Of a stretch of DNA of 64,000 nt, positions 44,073 through 52,205 are shown one piece after another. The notes below the pieces were generated by a model. That model worked only from the letters and a program-made list of their open reading frames with translations. It did not search any database and was not told the origin of the DNA. The stretch is from Streptomyces sp. NBC_00459 (GTDB lineage: Bacteria; Actinomycetota; Actinomycetes; Streptomycetales; Streptomycetaceae): positions 5,828,001 to 5,892,000 of the forward strand of contig NZ_CP107903.1 of assembly GCF_036013955.1 (NCBI RefSeq), written 5' to 3'. The translations under genes and the position numbers were made by a program. How positions within the stretch are numbered: the first letter of the stretch is position 1; each line of letters starts with the position of its first letter.

Positions 44073-44747
44073 ATGTACGGCCCCGGCGCGCCGCCGCCCA
44101 CCCGCAGCGCGGGCACCGTCATCACCCTGCGCGTGCTGATCGCCGCAGCCGGGTTCCTCTCGTGCGGCCTTTTCGCGTGCCTGCCGCTGTTCCGCGTCGC
44201 CTTCCTGCGCGGCCGGTGGTTCAACTGGGCGGCGGCCTGGGCGAGTCTGCCGCTGTCCATCGTGTGCCTCGCGGTGGTCGGCACGGTGGACGAGAGCAAC
44301 GTCAAGGGCGACATCGCCCTCGCCGTCGTGCTGATCCTGGGCGCCCTGGCCAGCGCGTACTTCCTGGTCATGGACATACGGCACGGCAACTGGCAGCACC
44401 CGTACGCCGGTTACCCGCAGGCGCAGGCCTCGACCGTGCCCCCCGGGTACGGCTACCCGCCCCCGTCGCCGTACGCGAACATGCAGACCGGGCCGCAGCA
44501 GCAGCCCCCCATGCCCCACACGCCGATACCCCAGCCCCAGCCCCAGGCTCCGGCACCCCGGCCGCCCGTCGCGCAGGGCCCCGTACCGCCCCCGCCGCAG
44601 CGCCCCGCGCCCGCCCGCATCGACCAGGTGCGCGCCGAACTCGACGAGCTCAGCGACTACCTGCGCAAGCACGACAGCAACGGCAATGGCAACGGCGGCG
44701 GAGACGGCAGCCAGAACGGCAACGGCAACCCCGAGGGCGGACGGTGA
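44073..44747 (+). CDS. multi-pass membrane protein with Pro/Gln-rich cytoplasmic tail
   Basis: A protein of 224 residues. Three hydrophobic segments are visible: VITLRVLIAAAGFLSCGLFACLPLF, WFNWAAAWASLPLSIVCLAVVG and IALAVVLILGALASAYFLVMDI. A proline-, glutamine- and tyrosine-rich tail follows (YPQAQASTVPPGYGYPPPSPYA, PIPQPQPQAPAPRPPVAQGP), then a short helix IDQVRAELDELSDYLRKHD and an Asn/Gly end. ATG 44073 follows CCAGGAGCAG. Its stop overlaps the GTG of the kinase gene, so the two are coupled; it may present the kinase at the membrane or be its substrate (inference). Confidence 0.7.
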   Translation: MYGPGAPPPTRSAGTVITLRVLIAAAGFLSCGLFACLPLFRVAFLRGRWFNWAAAWASLPLSIVCLAVVGTVDESNVKGDIALAVVLILGALASAYFLVMDIRHGNWQHPYAGYPQAQASTVPPGYGYPPPSPYANMQTGPQQQPPMPHTPIPQPQPQAPAPRPPVAQGPVPPPPQRPAPARIDQVRAELDELSDYLRKHDSNGNGNGGGDGSQNGNGNPEGGR

Positions 44748-46267
44748 GCGTGGCGACGGGCCGTGTCATCGCCGACCGGTACGAACTGTCCACGCTCATC
44801 GGACAGGGCGGCATGGGCCAGGTGTGGACCGCGTACGACCAGCGGCTCGACCGGCGCGTGGCCGTGAAACTGCTGCGCCCGGACAAGGTCGCCGGCCAGG
44901 AGGCCGACGAACTGCGGCGCCGCTTCGTGCGCGAGTGCCGGGTGACCGCGCAGGTCGACCACCCCGGCCTGGTCACGGTCCACGACGCGGGCAGCGAGGG
45001 CGAGGAACTGTTCCTCGTCATGCAGTACGTCGACGGCGCCGACCTCTCCGACCACCTCGCCGAACACGACCCCTACCCCTGGCAGTGGGCGGTCGCGGTG
45101 GCCGCGCAACTGTGCGCCGTGCTGAGCGCCGTGCACGCCGTGCCGATCGTCCACCGCGACCTCAAGCCGCGCAACGTGATGGTGAAGCAGGACGGCACGG
45201 TCACCGTCCTCGACCTGGGCGTCGCCTCCGTCATGGACACGGACACGACCCGCCTCACCCACACCGGTTCACCCATCGGCTCGCCCGCCTACATGGCCCC
45301 CGAGCAGGCGATGGGCGGCGCGGTCGGCCCGTACACGGACCTGTACGCACTCGGCGTACTCCTCCACGAACTCCTCAGCGGGGACGTGCCGTTCTCCGGC
45401 TCGACGGCCCTCGGGGTGCTCCACCGGCACCTGTACGAGCCGCCACTGCCCGTGCGCCGCCTCAGACCCGAGGTACCCGATTCGCTGGAAGCGCTGGTCC
45501 TGCGGCTGCTCGCCAAGGACCCGCAGCACCGGCCCGCCTCCGCGCAGGAGGTGTACGAGCACCTGGCGCTGCTCCTCCCGGAGCGAGGGATGCCCACCGG
45601 GGCACCCCTCGACCCCACGCGCCCCTTCCTGCGCCCGCACGCCCCCTGGCCGGACCGCGCCCGCACCCCCGCGCCCCAGCCGACGGCAGCCCCGGCCGCC
45701 GACAGACCCGACGTCGCCAGAGCCGTCGACGAGGTCAAACGCCTCCTCGGCGAGGGCCGGATCACCCAGGCCGTCGACATCCTCGGCGGGATCCTGCCCG
45801 CCGCCGCCGAACAGCACGGCGAGCACTCCCCGGTCGTCCGCACCCTGCGCAAGCAGTACGCGGCCACCCTCATGGACGACGGCCAGTACCGCCGCGCCCT
45901 GCCCGAACTGCGCCGCCTCGCCGACGAACGAGCCGCCGAGGCAGGCCAGGCCGACCCCCAGGCGCTGCGCTTCCGCTACGAGGCCGCCCAGTGCCTCGAA
46001 CAGCTCGGCGAACCCGCGGCGGCCCTCGCCGAGTACCGCGCCCTGCTGCCGTACTACGAGAACCAGTACGTCGCCGGCGACCCGGAACTCGCCCTGGACG
46101 TCCGCCGCCGCATCGGCCACCTCCTCCTCGCCCTCGGCGACCGCACCGCCGCCCGCGACACCCTCGCCCGCCTCCTCCACGACGTGGAACGCACCCGCGG
46201 CCCCGGGCACCCACTGGCGGCGGAGATCCGGCGGACACTGGAGTGGCTGGGACAGGTGCGCGGCTAG
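44744..46267 (+). CDS. serine/threonine protein kinase with C-terminal helical repeats
   Basis: A protein of 507 residues. The kinase domain has LIGQGGMGQVWTAYDQRLDRRVAVKLLRP (glycine loop; Lys42), IVHRDLKPRNVMVKQDGTVTVLDLGVASV (catalytic loop, DLG for DFG) and GSPIGSPAYMAPEQAMGG (activation segment and APE). After about residue 290, a Pro-rich hinge leads to TPR-like helices (DEVKRLLGEGRITQAVDILGGILPAA, ALPELRRLADERAAEAGQADPQALRFRYEAAQCLEQLGEPAAALAEYRALLP). It has no transmembrane or PASTA segment, which suggests that the coupled membrane protein upstream recruits it. GTG 44744 overlaps that gene's stop. Confidence 0.92.
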   Translation: MSVATGRVIADRYELSTLIGQGGMGQVWTAYDQRLDRRVAVKLLRPDKVAGQEADELRRRFVRECRVTAQVDHPGLVTVHDAGSEGEELFLVMQYVDGADLSDHLAEHDPYPWQWAVAVAAQLCAVLSAVHAVPIVHRDLKPRNVMVKQDGTVTVLDLGVASVMDTDTTRLTHTGSPIGSPAYMAPEQAMGGAVGPYTDLYALGVLLHELLSGDVPFSGSTALGVLHRHLYEPPLPVRRLRPEVPDSLEALVLRLLAKDPQHRPASAQEVYEHLALLLPERGMPTGAPLDPTRPFLRPHAPWPDRARTPAPQPTAAPAADRPDVARAVDEVKRLLGEGRITQAVDILGGILPAAAEQHGEHSPVVRTLRKQYAATLMDDGQYRRALPELRRLADERAAEAGQADPQALRFRYEAAQCLEQLGEPAAALAEYRALLPYYENQYVAGDPELALDVRRRIGHLLLALGDRTAARDTLARLLHDVERTRGPGHPLAAEIRRTLEWLGQVRG

Positions 46268-46386
46268 TGTTTGCCGTGGCTTGAGGGAATTTTGTAGGCC
46301 TCCGGAGCCGGTTTTTCCCGAACACGGGAACGGCGCCGGTTACGTTGCGACCTGCTTCCGTGTCATAGAACCAGGGGTGGGTCCAC

Positions 46387-47220
46387 GTGGTGTCCAGTCA
46401 CCGGCAGTCCAAGAAGCGCCGATACGTCACCTGGGCGGCGGCCGGCGCGGCCGTCGTCGCCGGGGCCGGGATCGCCGCGCAGTCGTCGATGGCCGCCACC
46501 ACCTGGCCCGCCCAGCGCACCTACACCGGCCGCGCGTTCGACACCTGCACCGCGCCCTCCCTCGCCGCGATGAAGGCCTGGCGCACCAACAACTTCTACG
46601 GTGCCGCAGCCGTCTACATAGGCGGCAAGAACCGCGGCTGCGCCCAGCCCAACCTCACCGCGTCCTGGGTGAAGTCGGTCAGTGCACAGGGCTGGAAACT
46701 CATCCCCCTGTACGTCGGCGCCCAGCCCTCCTGCCAGACCGGCTCCAGCCCCGAGAAGATCACCGCCGCCACGGCCGCCTCCCTCGGCGCGACGGACGCG
46801 GCGGACGCGGTGACGAAGGCCTCGGCGCTCGGTATGAAGGCCGGCAGCCCGGTCTACCTCGACATGGAGTCGTACGACATCACGAACAAGGCGTGCAACG
46901 ACGCCGTACTGACGTACGTACGCGCCTTCGACAAGACGCTGCAGGCCAAGACGTACCGCACCGGCTACTACGGCTTCACCAGCTCCAGCGCGAAGGCGAT
47001 CGCCCAGGCCACCGACCGCACCAACCTGCCGGGCAACATGTGGTACGCCCTGTGGGACAAGCAGAACACCACCACCGCGGACTGGCCCTTCGCCGCCACC
47101 CAGTGGACCAACCACAGCCGGGCCCACCAGTACATGGTCAACAGCAAGGAGACGCGCGGCGGTTACACGATCACCGTGGACCGCAACGCGTGGGACGCAC
47201 CGGTGGCGATCACCGGCTGA
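46387..47220 (+). CDS. secreted DUF1906 (Rv2525c-like) glycoside-hydrolase-fold protein
   Basis: A protein of 277 residues. The leader (KKRRYVTWAAAGAAVVAGAGIAAQSSMAA) is long, with a twin-basic start. The mature part begins YTGRAFDTCTAPSLAAMKAWRTNNFYGAAAVYIGGKNRGCAQPNLTASWVKSVSAQGWKLIPLYVGAQ. It continues with AVTKASALGMKAGSPVYLDMESYD (catalytic acidic pair of this TIM-barrel family) and NMWYALWDKQNTTTADWPFAATQWTNHSRAHQY. The family acts on cell walls or glycans, although the substrate is not settled. GTG 46387 and GTG 46390 are both possible starts. The gene is monocistronic. Confidence 0.87.
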   Translation: MVSSHRQSKKRRYVTWAAAGAAVVAGAGIAAQSSMAATTWPAQRTYTGRAFDTCTAPSLAAMKAWRTNNFYGAAAVYIGGKNRGCAQPNLTASWVKSVSAQGWKLIPLYVGAQPSCQTGSSPEKITAATAASLGATDAADAVTKASALGMKAGSPVYLDMESYDITNKACNDAVLTYVRAFDKTLQAKTYRTGYYGFTSSSAKAIAQATDRTNLPGNMWYALWDKQNTTTADWPFAATQWTNHSRAHQYMVNSKETRGGYTITVDRNAWDAPVAITG

Positions 47221-47368
47221 GGCCGCCAGGGCGGGCACGGCGGGCATGGCGGTGCCCGAAGTCCCGGTGAATCGTTGGTCGAATGGCTTGGCCGGAGCCC
47301 GGCCACTGCCTAACATCGATCACCGCAAGACTTTGTGCACCGCCGCACAATCTCCTCAGGAGGCTTCC

Positions 47369-48031
47369 GTGCACCGCCGTCGTCGCACCGCGCTCTTCCT
47401 CTCCGCCGCGATCGTCGCCGCGGCACCCCTCCTCACCGCCTGCGGAAACGACGCGCACCCCGGCGCGGCGGCCGTCGTCGGCGGGCAGCGGATCACGGTC
47501 GCGCAGCTGGAGAGCAGGGTGAACGAGGTACGCGCGGCGCAGCGGGCGGCCACCGCGGACCAGGCCCAGTACGCGCAGGCCGTCGCCAGAACCGGCAGCC
47601 TCACCCGGGACACCCTGCACACGATGGTCCTCGACCGCGTCCTGAACCAGGCCGCGAAGAACGCGGGCGTGACCGTGACCCGCAAGGACGTCCAGACCCT
47701 GCGCGCCTCCCTGGAACAGCAGGCGGGCAGCGCGAAGGCGCTGACGGACGCCTGGCTCCAGCAGTACGGCGTCGCCCCGGCACGCCTCGACGACAGCCTG
47801 CACACCGAGATCGTGGCCCAGAAACTGGCCGCCGCGCTCGGCGCCGACATGAACTCGCCGGACGGCCAGGCCACGTTCTGGAAGGCGATGTCCGAGGCCT
47901 CGAAGACCCTCGACGTCGACCTCAACCCGCGCTACGGCAGCTGGGACGTCCAGAAGAGCAGCCGCGTCGACGCGAAGACACCCTGGCTACGGGAGATCAC
48001 GGCGGCACAGACGGCCCAGGACACGGCGTGA
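47369..48031 (+). CDS. SurA/PrsA-like lipoprotein chaperone
   Basis: A protein of 220 residues. The leader (RRRTALFLSAAIVAAAPLLTAC) ends in a lipobox with Cys at the lipidation site. The rest (AAVVGGQRITVAQLESRVNEVRAAQRAA, LTRDTLHTMVLDRVLNQAAKNAGVTVTRKDVQTLRASLEQQAG) follows the SurA N-terminal chaperone pattern. No parvulin domain is present. It likely assists folding of secreted proteins. GTG 47369 follows CAGGAGGC. It is followed by a hairpin and then mazG, an arrangement I recall from Streptomyces. Confidence 0.8.
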   Translation: MHRRRRTALFLSAAIVAAAPLLTACGNDAHPGAAAVVGGQRITVAQLESRVNEVRAAQRAATADQAQYAQAVARTGSLTRDTLHTMVLDRVLNQAAKNAGVTVTRKDVQTLRASLEQQAGSAKALTDAWLQQYGVAPARLDDSLHTEIVAQKLAAALGADMNSPDGQATFWKAMSEASKTLDVDLNPRYGSWDVQKSSRVDAKTPWLREITAAQTAQDTA

Positions 48032-48063
48032 CGACCACGGTGTGACGGCCATGGTGTGACGGT

Positions 48064-48093
48064 TGCCCGTACGGGCGTACGAGCGTACGGGCA
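48064..48093 (+). terminator. 10-bp hairpin after the SurA-like gene
   Basis: TGCCCGTACG (48064-48073) pairs exactly with CGTACGGGCA (48084-48093) around a 10-base loop that itself contains CGTACG words, so alternative pairings exist. It begins 33 bases after the stop. Confidence 0.7.
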
Positions 48094-48165
48094 CCGGTGC
48101 GCACAGGGGCGTCAGGCCTGTGGACAACCGGCGGGGCTGTCGGCGGCGTGGGTTACGTTCGGAGA

Positions 48166-49200
48166 GTGAACGCAACCAGCGGCTTCGAGACCGCTCCGGA
48201 GACGGAGACCGACCCCGGTCGTGTCGTCCTGCTCACCACCAGCCACCGCGTCGCGCCAGGCCTGCTGTCCTGGCCCGCCTGGCAGACGCTGCACGCGGCC
48301 GACCGGGTGCTGTGCGCGGACGGTACGCATCCGCAGCTCCCGTATCTGCGGGACGCCGGCATACCGGTCGCCGAGATCGCCCCGACCGCCGAGGAGCTGA
48401 TCGACGCCTGCGCCGGAGGCCGGACGGTCGTGGTCGTGACGACGGGCGAGGGCGACCCGGCCCTCACGGACGGCCTGGCACGCCTCGCGGGCTCCGGCCG
48501 CGTGCGGATGCCGGACCTGGAACTCCTCCCCGCCTCCTACGACCTCCCCGGCGCCCGCCTCCTCGACCTCGTCCAGGTCATGGACCGCATCCGCCTGGAG
48601 TGCCCGTGGTCCTCCCGCCAGACCCACAAGGGCCTGGCGAAGTACGGCATCGAGGAGGCGTACGAACTCGTCGAGGCGATCGAGGACGGCGACCGGGACG
48701 AGCTGCGGGAGGAGCTGGGGGACGTCCTTCTCCAGGTCGTCTTCCACGCGCGCATCGCCGAGGAGGGCATCGAGGAGGAAGGCGAGGAGGGCACCGCCCC
48801 GTTCTCGATCGACGACGTGGCGGCCGGCATCGTCACGAAGCTGATCCACCGCCACCCGCACGTCTTCGGCGACGAGACCGCGTCCACACCGGAGGACGTC
48901 AAGGAGCACTGGCTGCGCACCAAGGCCGTCGAGAAGCGGCGGGAGTCGGTGACGGACGGCGTGCCCCTGGGCCAGCCGGGCCTCGCACTGGCCGCGAAGC
49001 TGGCGTCGCGGGTGCACACGGCGGGCCTGGACGTCCCGCTGCCGCAGGGCGAGGGCATCGGATACGAACTGCTGGAGATGGCGGTACGCGCGGAGACGGA
49101 GGGCGTGGACCCGGAGGCGGCGCTGCGGGCGGCAGCGCGGGCCTATCGGGATGCGGTGCGGGTGAGGGAAGGGGTGGCCGGGGCGACTGCTGGGGAGTGA
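48166..49200 (+). CDS. mazG: nucleoside triphosphate pyrophosphohydrolase
   Basis: A protein of 344 residues. The N-terminal half (VVLLTTSHRVAPGLLSWPAWQTL, ADGTHPQLPYLRDAGIPVAEIAPTAEEL) is the tetrapyrrole-methylase-like domain often fused to MazG. The MazG domain follows: MDRIRLECPWSSRQTHKGLAKYGIEEAYELVEAIEDGDRDELREELGDVLLQVVFHARIAEE, with the EEAYE and EELGD metal-binding helices, then PHVFGDETASTPEDVKEHW. It cleaves non-canonical NTPs to NMP. GTG 48166 has no properly spaced Shine-Dalgarno and lies close to a TTACGTT hexamer, so it may be leaderless. Confidence 0.92.
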   Translation: MNATSGFETAPETETDPGRVVLLTTSHRVAPGLLSWPAWQTLHAADRVLCADGTHPQLPYLRDAGIPVAEIAPTAEELIDACAGGRTVVVVTTGEGDPALTDGLARLAGSGRVRMPDLELLPASYDLPGARLLDLVQVMDRIRLECPWSSRQTHKGLAKYGIEEAYELVEAIEDGDRDELREELGDVLLQVVFHARIAEEGIEEEGEEGTAPFSIDDVAAGIVTKLIHRHPHVFGDETASTPEDVKEHWLRTKAVEKRRESVTDGVPLGQPGLALAAKLASRVHTAGLDVPLPQGEGIGYELLEMAVRAETEGVDPEAALRAAARAYRDAVRVREGVAGATAGE

Positions 49201-49377
49201 CAGCGCCCTGAACCGGGCCCGGCCGTAGGTACCGTCGCCCCGGGGCCGGGGCCGGGGCCTGTGCTGAGGCGTGGTGGTCGGGGGCGCGGGGGAGGGGAGG
49301 TGTGCCGGAGAGTGCGGCCGCGTCGGCGCCGACCAGGGCCTCGCTGAGGGCCTCCGCCCTCCCGATACCGTCACCGG

Positions 49378-50685
49378 GTGACCAACCAGCCCCCCGCCAC
49401 GCCCCCGACCCCCGCTCCCGAACTCTTCACCTGGGAGTTCGCGACGGATCCCTACCCCGCCTACGCCTGGCTCCGTGAGCACGCGCCCGTGCACCGGACC
49501 AAGTTGCCCAGCGGCGTGGAGGCCTGGCTCGTCACCCGTTACGTCGATGCCAAGCAGGCCCTCGCCGACCCCCGGCTCTCCAAGAACCCCGCGCATCACG
49601 ACGAGCCCGCGCACGCCAAGGGCAAGACCGGTATCCCCGGGGAGCGCAAGGCCGAGTTGATGACGCATCTGCTCAACATCGATCCGCCGGACCACACCAG
49701 GCTGCGGCGGCTCGTCGCCAAGGCGTTCACTCCGCGACGGGTCGCCGAGTTCGCGCCCCGGGTGCAGGAACTCACCGACGATCTCATCGACCGGTTCGCG
49801 GCGAACGGCTCCGCCGATCTCATCCACGACTTCGCCTTCCCACTGCCCATCTACGCGATCTGCGATCTGCTGGGCGTACCCCGTGAGGACCAGGACGACT
49901 TCAGGGACTGGGCCGGGATGATGATCCGGCACGGAGGAGGGCCCCGGGGCGGGGTCGCCCGGTCCGTCAAGAAGATGCGGGGCTATCTCGCCGAGCTGAT
50001 CCACCGCAAGCGCGAGGCGCTGTCCGACGTCCCCGAACCCGGCGAGGACCTCATCTCCGGGCTCATCCGCGCCTCCGACCACGGCGAGCACCTCACCGAG
50101 AACGAGGCCGCCGCCATGGCCTTCATCCTCCTGTTCGCTGGTTTTGAGACCACAGTGAACTTGATCGGCAATGGGGTCTACGCCCTGCTCACCCACCCCG
50201 AGCAGCGCGCCCGCCTCCAGGCCTCCCTCGCCGTCGAGGACTCCTCCCTCCTCGAAACCGGCATCGAGGAACTCCTCCGCTACGACGGCCCCGTTGAGCT
50301 GGCCACCTGGCGCTTCGCCACCCGGCCGCTCAGCATCGGCGGACAGGACATCGGGGCCGGCGACCCCGTCCTGGTCGTCCTCGCCGCCGCCGACCGGGAC
50401 CCGGCGCGGTTCGCCGACCCCGACACCCTCGATCTCGGCCGCCGGGACAACCAGCACCTCGGATACGGCCATGGCATCCACTACTGCCTCGGCGCCCCGC
50501 TCGCCCGACTGGAGGGGCGCAGCGCGCTGGCCACCCTCCTCACGCGTCTCCCTGACCTGCAACTCGGCGCGGACCCGGCCGAGTTGAGGTGGCGGGGTGG
50601 GCTCATCATGCGAGGACTGCGTACCCTGCCCGTCGAGTTCACGCCGGTTCGCGGAACCGGGCGCGCGGCGCCGGAGGGGTCGTAG
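49378..50685 (+). CDS. cytochrome P450
   Basis: A protein of 435 residues. Landmarks are the DPYPAYAWLREHAPVHRTKLPSGVEAWLVTRYVDAKQALADPRLSK start, LLNIDPPDHTRLRRLVAKAFTPRRV (helix C), AMAFILLFAGFETTVNLIGNGVYALL (helix I, A-G-x-E-T-T), EELLRYDGP and ATWRFATRP (ExxR region and its Arg) and the heme loop LGYGHGIHYCLGAPLARLEG with Cys370 as thiolate ligand. It is a soluble CYP105/107-like monooxygenase by appearance. No ferredoxin or biosynthetic cluster is adjacent, so the substrate is unknown. GTG 49378 may be leaderless (GATACCGT 12 bases upstream). Confidence 0.93.
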   Translation: MTNQPPATPPTPAPELFTWEFATDPYPAYAWLREHAPVHRTKLPSGVEAWLVTRYVDAKQALADPRLSKNPAHHDEPAHAKGKTGIPGERKAELMTHLLNIDPPDHTRLRRLVAKAFTPRRVAEFAPRVQELTDDLIDRFAANGSADLIHDFAFPLPIYAICDLLGVPREDQDDFRDWAGMMIRHGGGPRGGVARSVKKMRGYLAELIHRKREALSDVPEPGEDLISGLIRASDHGEHLTENEAAAMAFILLFAGFETTVNLIGNGVYALLTHPEQRARLQASLAVEDSSLLETGIEELLRYDGPVELATWRFATRPLSIGGQDIGAGDPVLVVLAAADRDPARFADPDTLDLGRRDNQHLGYGHGIHYCLGAPLARLEGRSALATLLTRLPDLQLGADPAELRWRGGLIMRGLRTLPVEFTPVRGTGRAAPEGS

Positions 50686-50847
50686 GAGTTCGCGAGAAGG
50701 TGACACTCCCTCAACAATGTGATCTTCACGTGATCTGTGCGGCATTAACTTGTGACAAGTGATCGCCTGTCGATACGTTCGTGCACCAGTGCGATGCCTT
50801 GCATCATCTGTCGCACCGCTCCTCGCTGTCTCGTGAAAGGCAATCGC

Positions 50848-51846
50848 ATGCTCTCCGGGAACGGTCGTCACCGTCGCCCCCGTCAGGCCCCGGCTCTGCT
50901 TGTCTCGGCCGGCGTGGCAGGCTCCGCCATCGCGATTCCGCTGCTCGGCGCGACCGGGGCCAGTGCGGCCAGCGGTACCACCTGGGACCGGGTCGCGGAG
51001 TGCGAGAGCGGCGGTTCCTGGAGTGCCGACCCCGGCAACGGGTTCTACGGCGGGCTCCAGTTGACCCAGGCGGACTGGGAGAAGTACGGCGGCCTCGCGT
51101 ATGCCACGAGCGCCGACCAGGCCAGCCGCTCGCAGCAGATCGCCGTCGGCGAGAAGATCCTCGCCGACCAGGGCGCGGGGGCCTGGGAGGCCTGTGCGCT
51201 GCTGTCCGGGCTCGGCAAGGACACCGGATCGGCCGGTGTCGACACCGGTGTGGCCGAGGGTGACACCTCGGAATCGACCGCGGGTTCGGGCTTGGGTCTG
51301 GGTCTGGGCCTGGGGTCGGGGTCGGACTCCTCTTCCTCCTCCTCGGCTTCGGAGTCGCCCACGCCCTCGGCATCTCCCTCCACCGGCTCCCCGGCCTCGC
51401 CCGGGGCCTCCGACTCGTCGCCGTCCCCCACGCCGTCCGCCGGGGCGACGACGGGCTCTGCCGACCCCACCGACCCCGCCGGGTCGGTCACCTCGCCGTC
51501 CCCTTCCTCCTCGTCGCCCGGTGCGGGTGACGTGAAGGAGGGCGACAGTTCACCCACAGATTCCGTAGTAGGTGGAGAGCGGGGCAACTCCGGGCAGAGT
51601 GCGGCAAAAGGGGTCGATGCGACCGAAGGTGAGGCCTCCGTCGGTACCGGCCGGCACCGCGGCAAGGCCGAGGGCTCGTACGCCGGCGGCATCGGGGGTG
51701 TCCTCTGGGGTGTCACCGACTCCCTCGACCTCGCCGGCGGGCAGTCCGCGGATCCCGCCGGGACCGAGTCCTTCCTTGACGCGGACTCGGGCCTCATCCT
51801 TCCCGGTCAGACCCTTGCGGTAGGTAGCGAACCCGGGCAAAACTAA
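50848..51846 (+). CDS. resuscitation-promoting-factor-like transglycosylase with degenerate LysM
   Basis: A secreted protein of 332 residues. A leader ending in GATGASAA precedes the Rpf domain GTTWDRVAECESGGSWSADPGNGFYGGLQLTQADWEKYGGLAYATSADQASRSQQIAVGEKILADQGAGAWEAC, with the catalytic Glu in AECESGG. A Ser/Pro-rich spacer of about 170 residues follows. The last part (VLWGVTDSLDLAGG ... SFLDADSGLILPGQTLAVG) looks like a LysM domain whose N-terminal and middle sequence is eroded. It cleaves peptidoglycan and probably helps spore germination and growth. ATG 50848 follows GAAAGG. The next gene is a paralogue. Confidence 0.88.
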   Translation: MLSGNGRHRRPRQAPALLVSAGVAGSAIAIPLLGATGASAASGTTWDRVAECESGGSWSADPGNGFYGGLQLTQADWEKYGGLAYATSADQASRSQQIAVGEKILADQGAGAWEACALLSGLGKDTGSAGVDTGVAEGDTSESTAGSGLGLGLGLGSGSDSSSSSSASESPTPSASPSTGSPASPGASDSSPSPTPSAGATTGSADPTDPAGSVTSPSPSSSSPGAGDVKEGDSSPTDSVVGGERGNSGQSAAKGVDATEGEASVGTGRHRGKAEGSYAGGIGGVLWGVTDSLDLAGGQSADPAGTESFLDADSGLILPGQTLAVGSEPGQN

Positions 51847-51988
51847 CCGGAGTTCACGTCCTGGTTTCGCGCTGAATGTCCTTTATCAATGCGGTGAGAC
51901 AAAGGTCTCAGAAGCCCTGATCGTCTTTGTATTTCAGAGGATCAGCTGTTTACGGTCGTCATCGCCCGCCACAGTGGGCCCCGCCGGT

Positions 51989-52187
51989 CGCAACGCCGAA
52001 TCCTGCCAACGGCCGTACGGGAACAGTCGTCGCTATCAAGCGCCGTAGGCAGGAGCGGGGGACCCAAGGTAAGTGCCGCACCGGGCAGTTGTCCGGAGCG
52101 GCTTGGGGTGAAGCCGTACGCCGCCCGAGAGGGACGTACGGCCGGGCAACTCAACCGGCCCGAACCCGACAGCTCACCTCGCAGGCG
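51989..52187 (+). promoter_or_regulatory. ydaO-yuaA-type (cyclic di-AMP) riboswitch in the rpfA leader
   Basis: The long leader of the second rpf gene contains the conserved words of the ydaO class in order: CGCAACGCCGAATCCTGCC at the 5' end, GCAGGAGCGGGGGACCCAAG near 52051-52070, CTTGGGGTGAAGCC near 52103-52117, GGGCAACTC near 52144, and CCGAACCCGACAGCTCACC with CTCGCAGGCG at the 3' end. From established knowledge, cyclic di-AMP riboswitches regulate rpfA in Streptomyces and other actinobacteria, usually turning expression off when ligand is abundant. The ribosome binding site GAGGGG (52193-52198) lies just downstream. Confidence 0.9.
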
Positions 52188-52205
52188 TCGGTGAGGGGAT
52201 CACGC

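Noticed and set aside
41477..46267. A Pgl or BREX phage-defence system
   Set aside because: A methyltransferase homologue and a kinase are present, but PglY, PglZ and other core members are absent and motif IV of the methyltransferase is altered.
49378..50685. A biosynthetic gene cluster around the cytochrome P450
   Set aside because: The neighbours are mazG and rpf/eno housekeeping genes; no ferredoxin, synthase or tailoring gene is adjacent.
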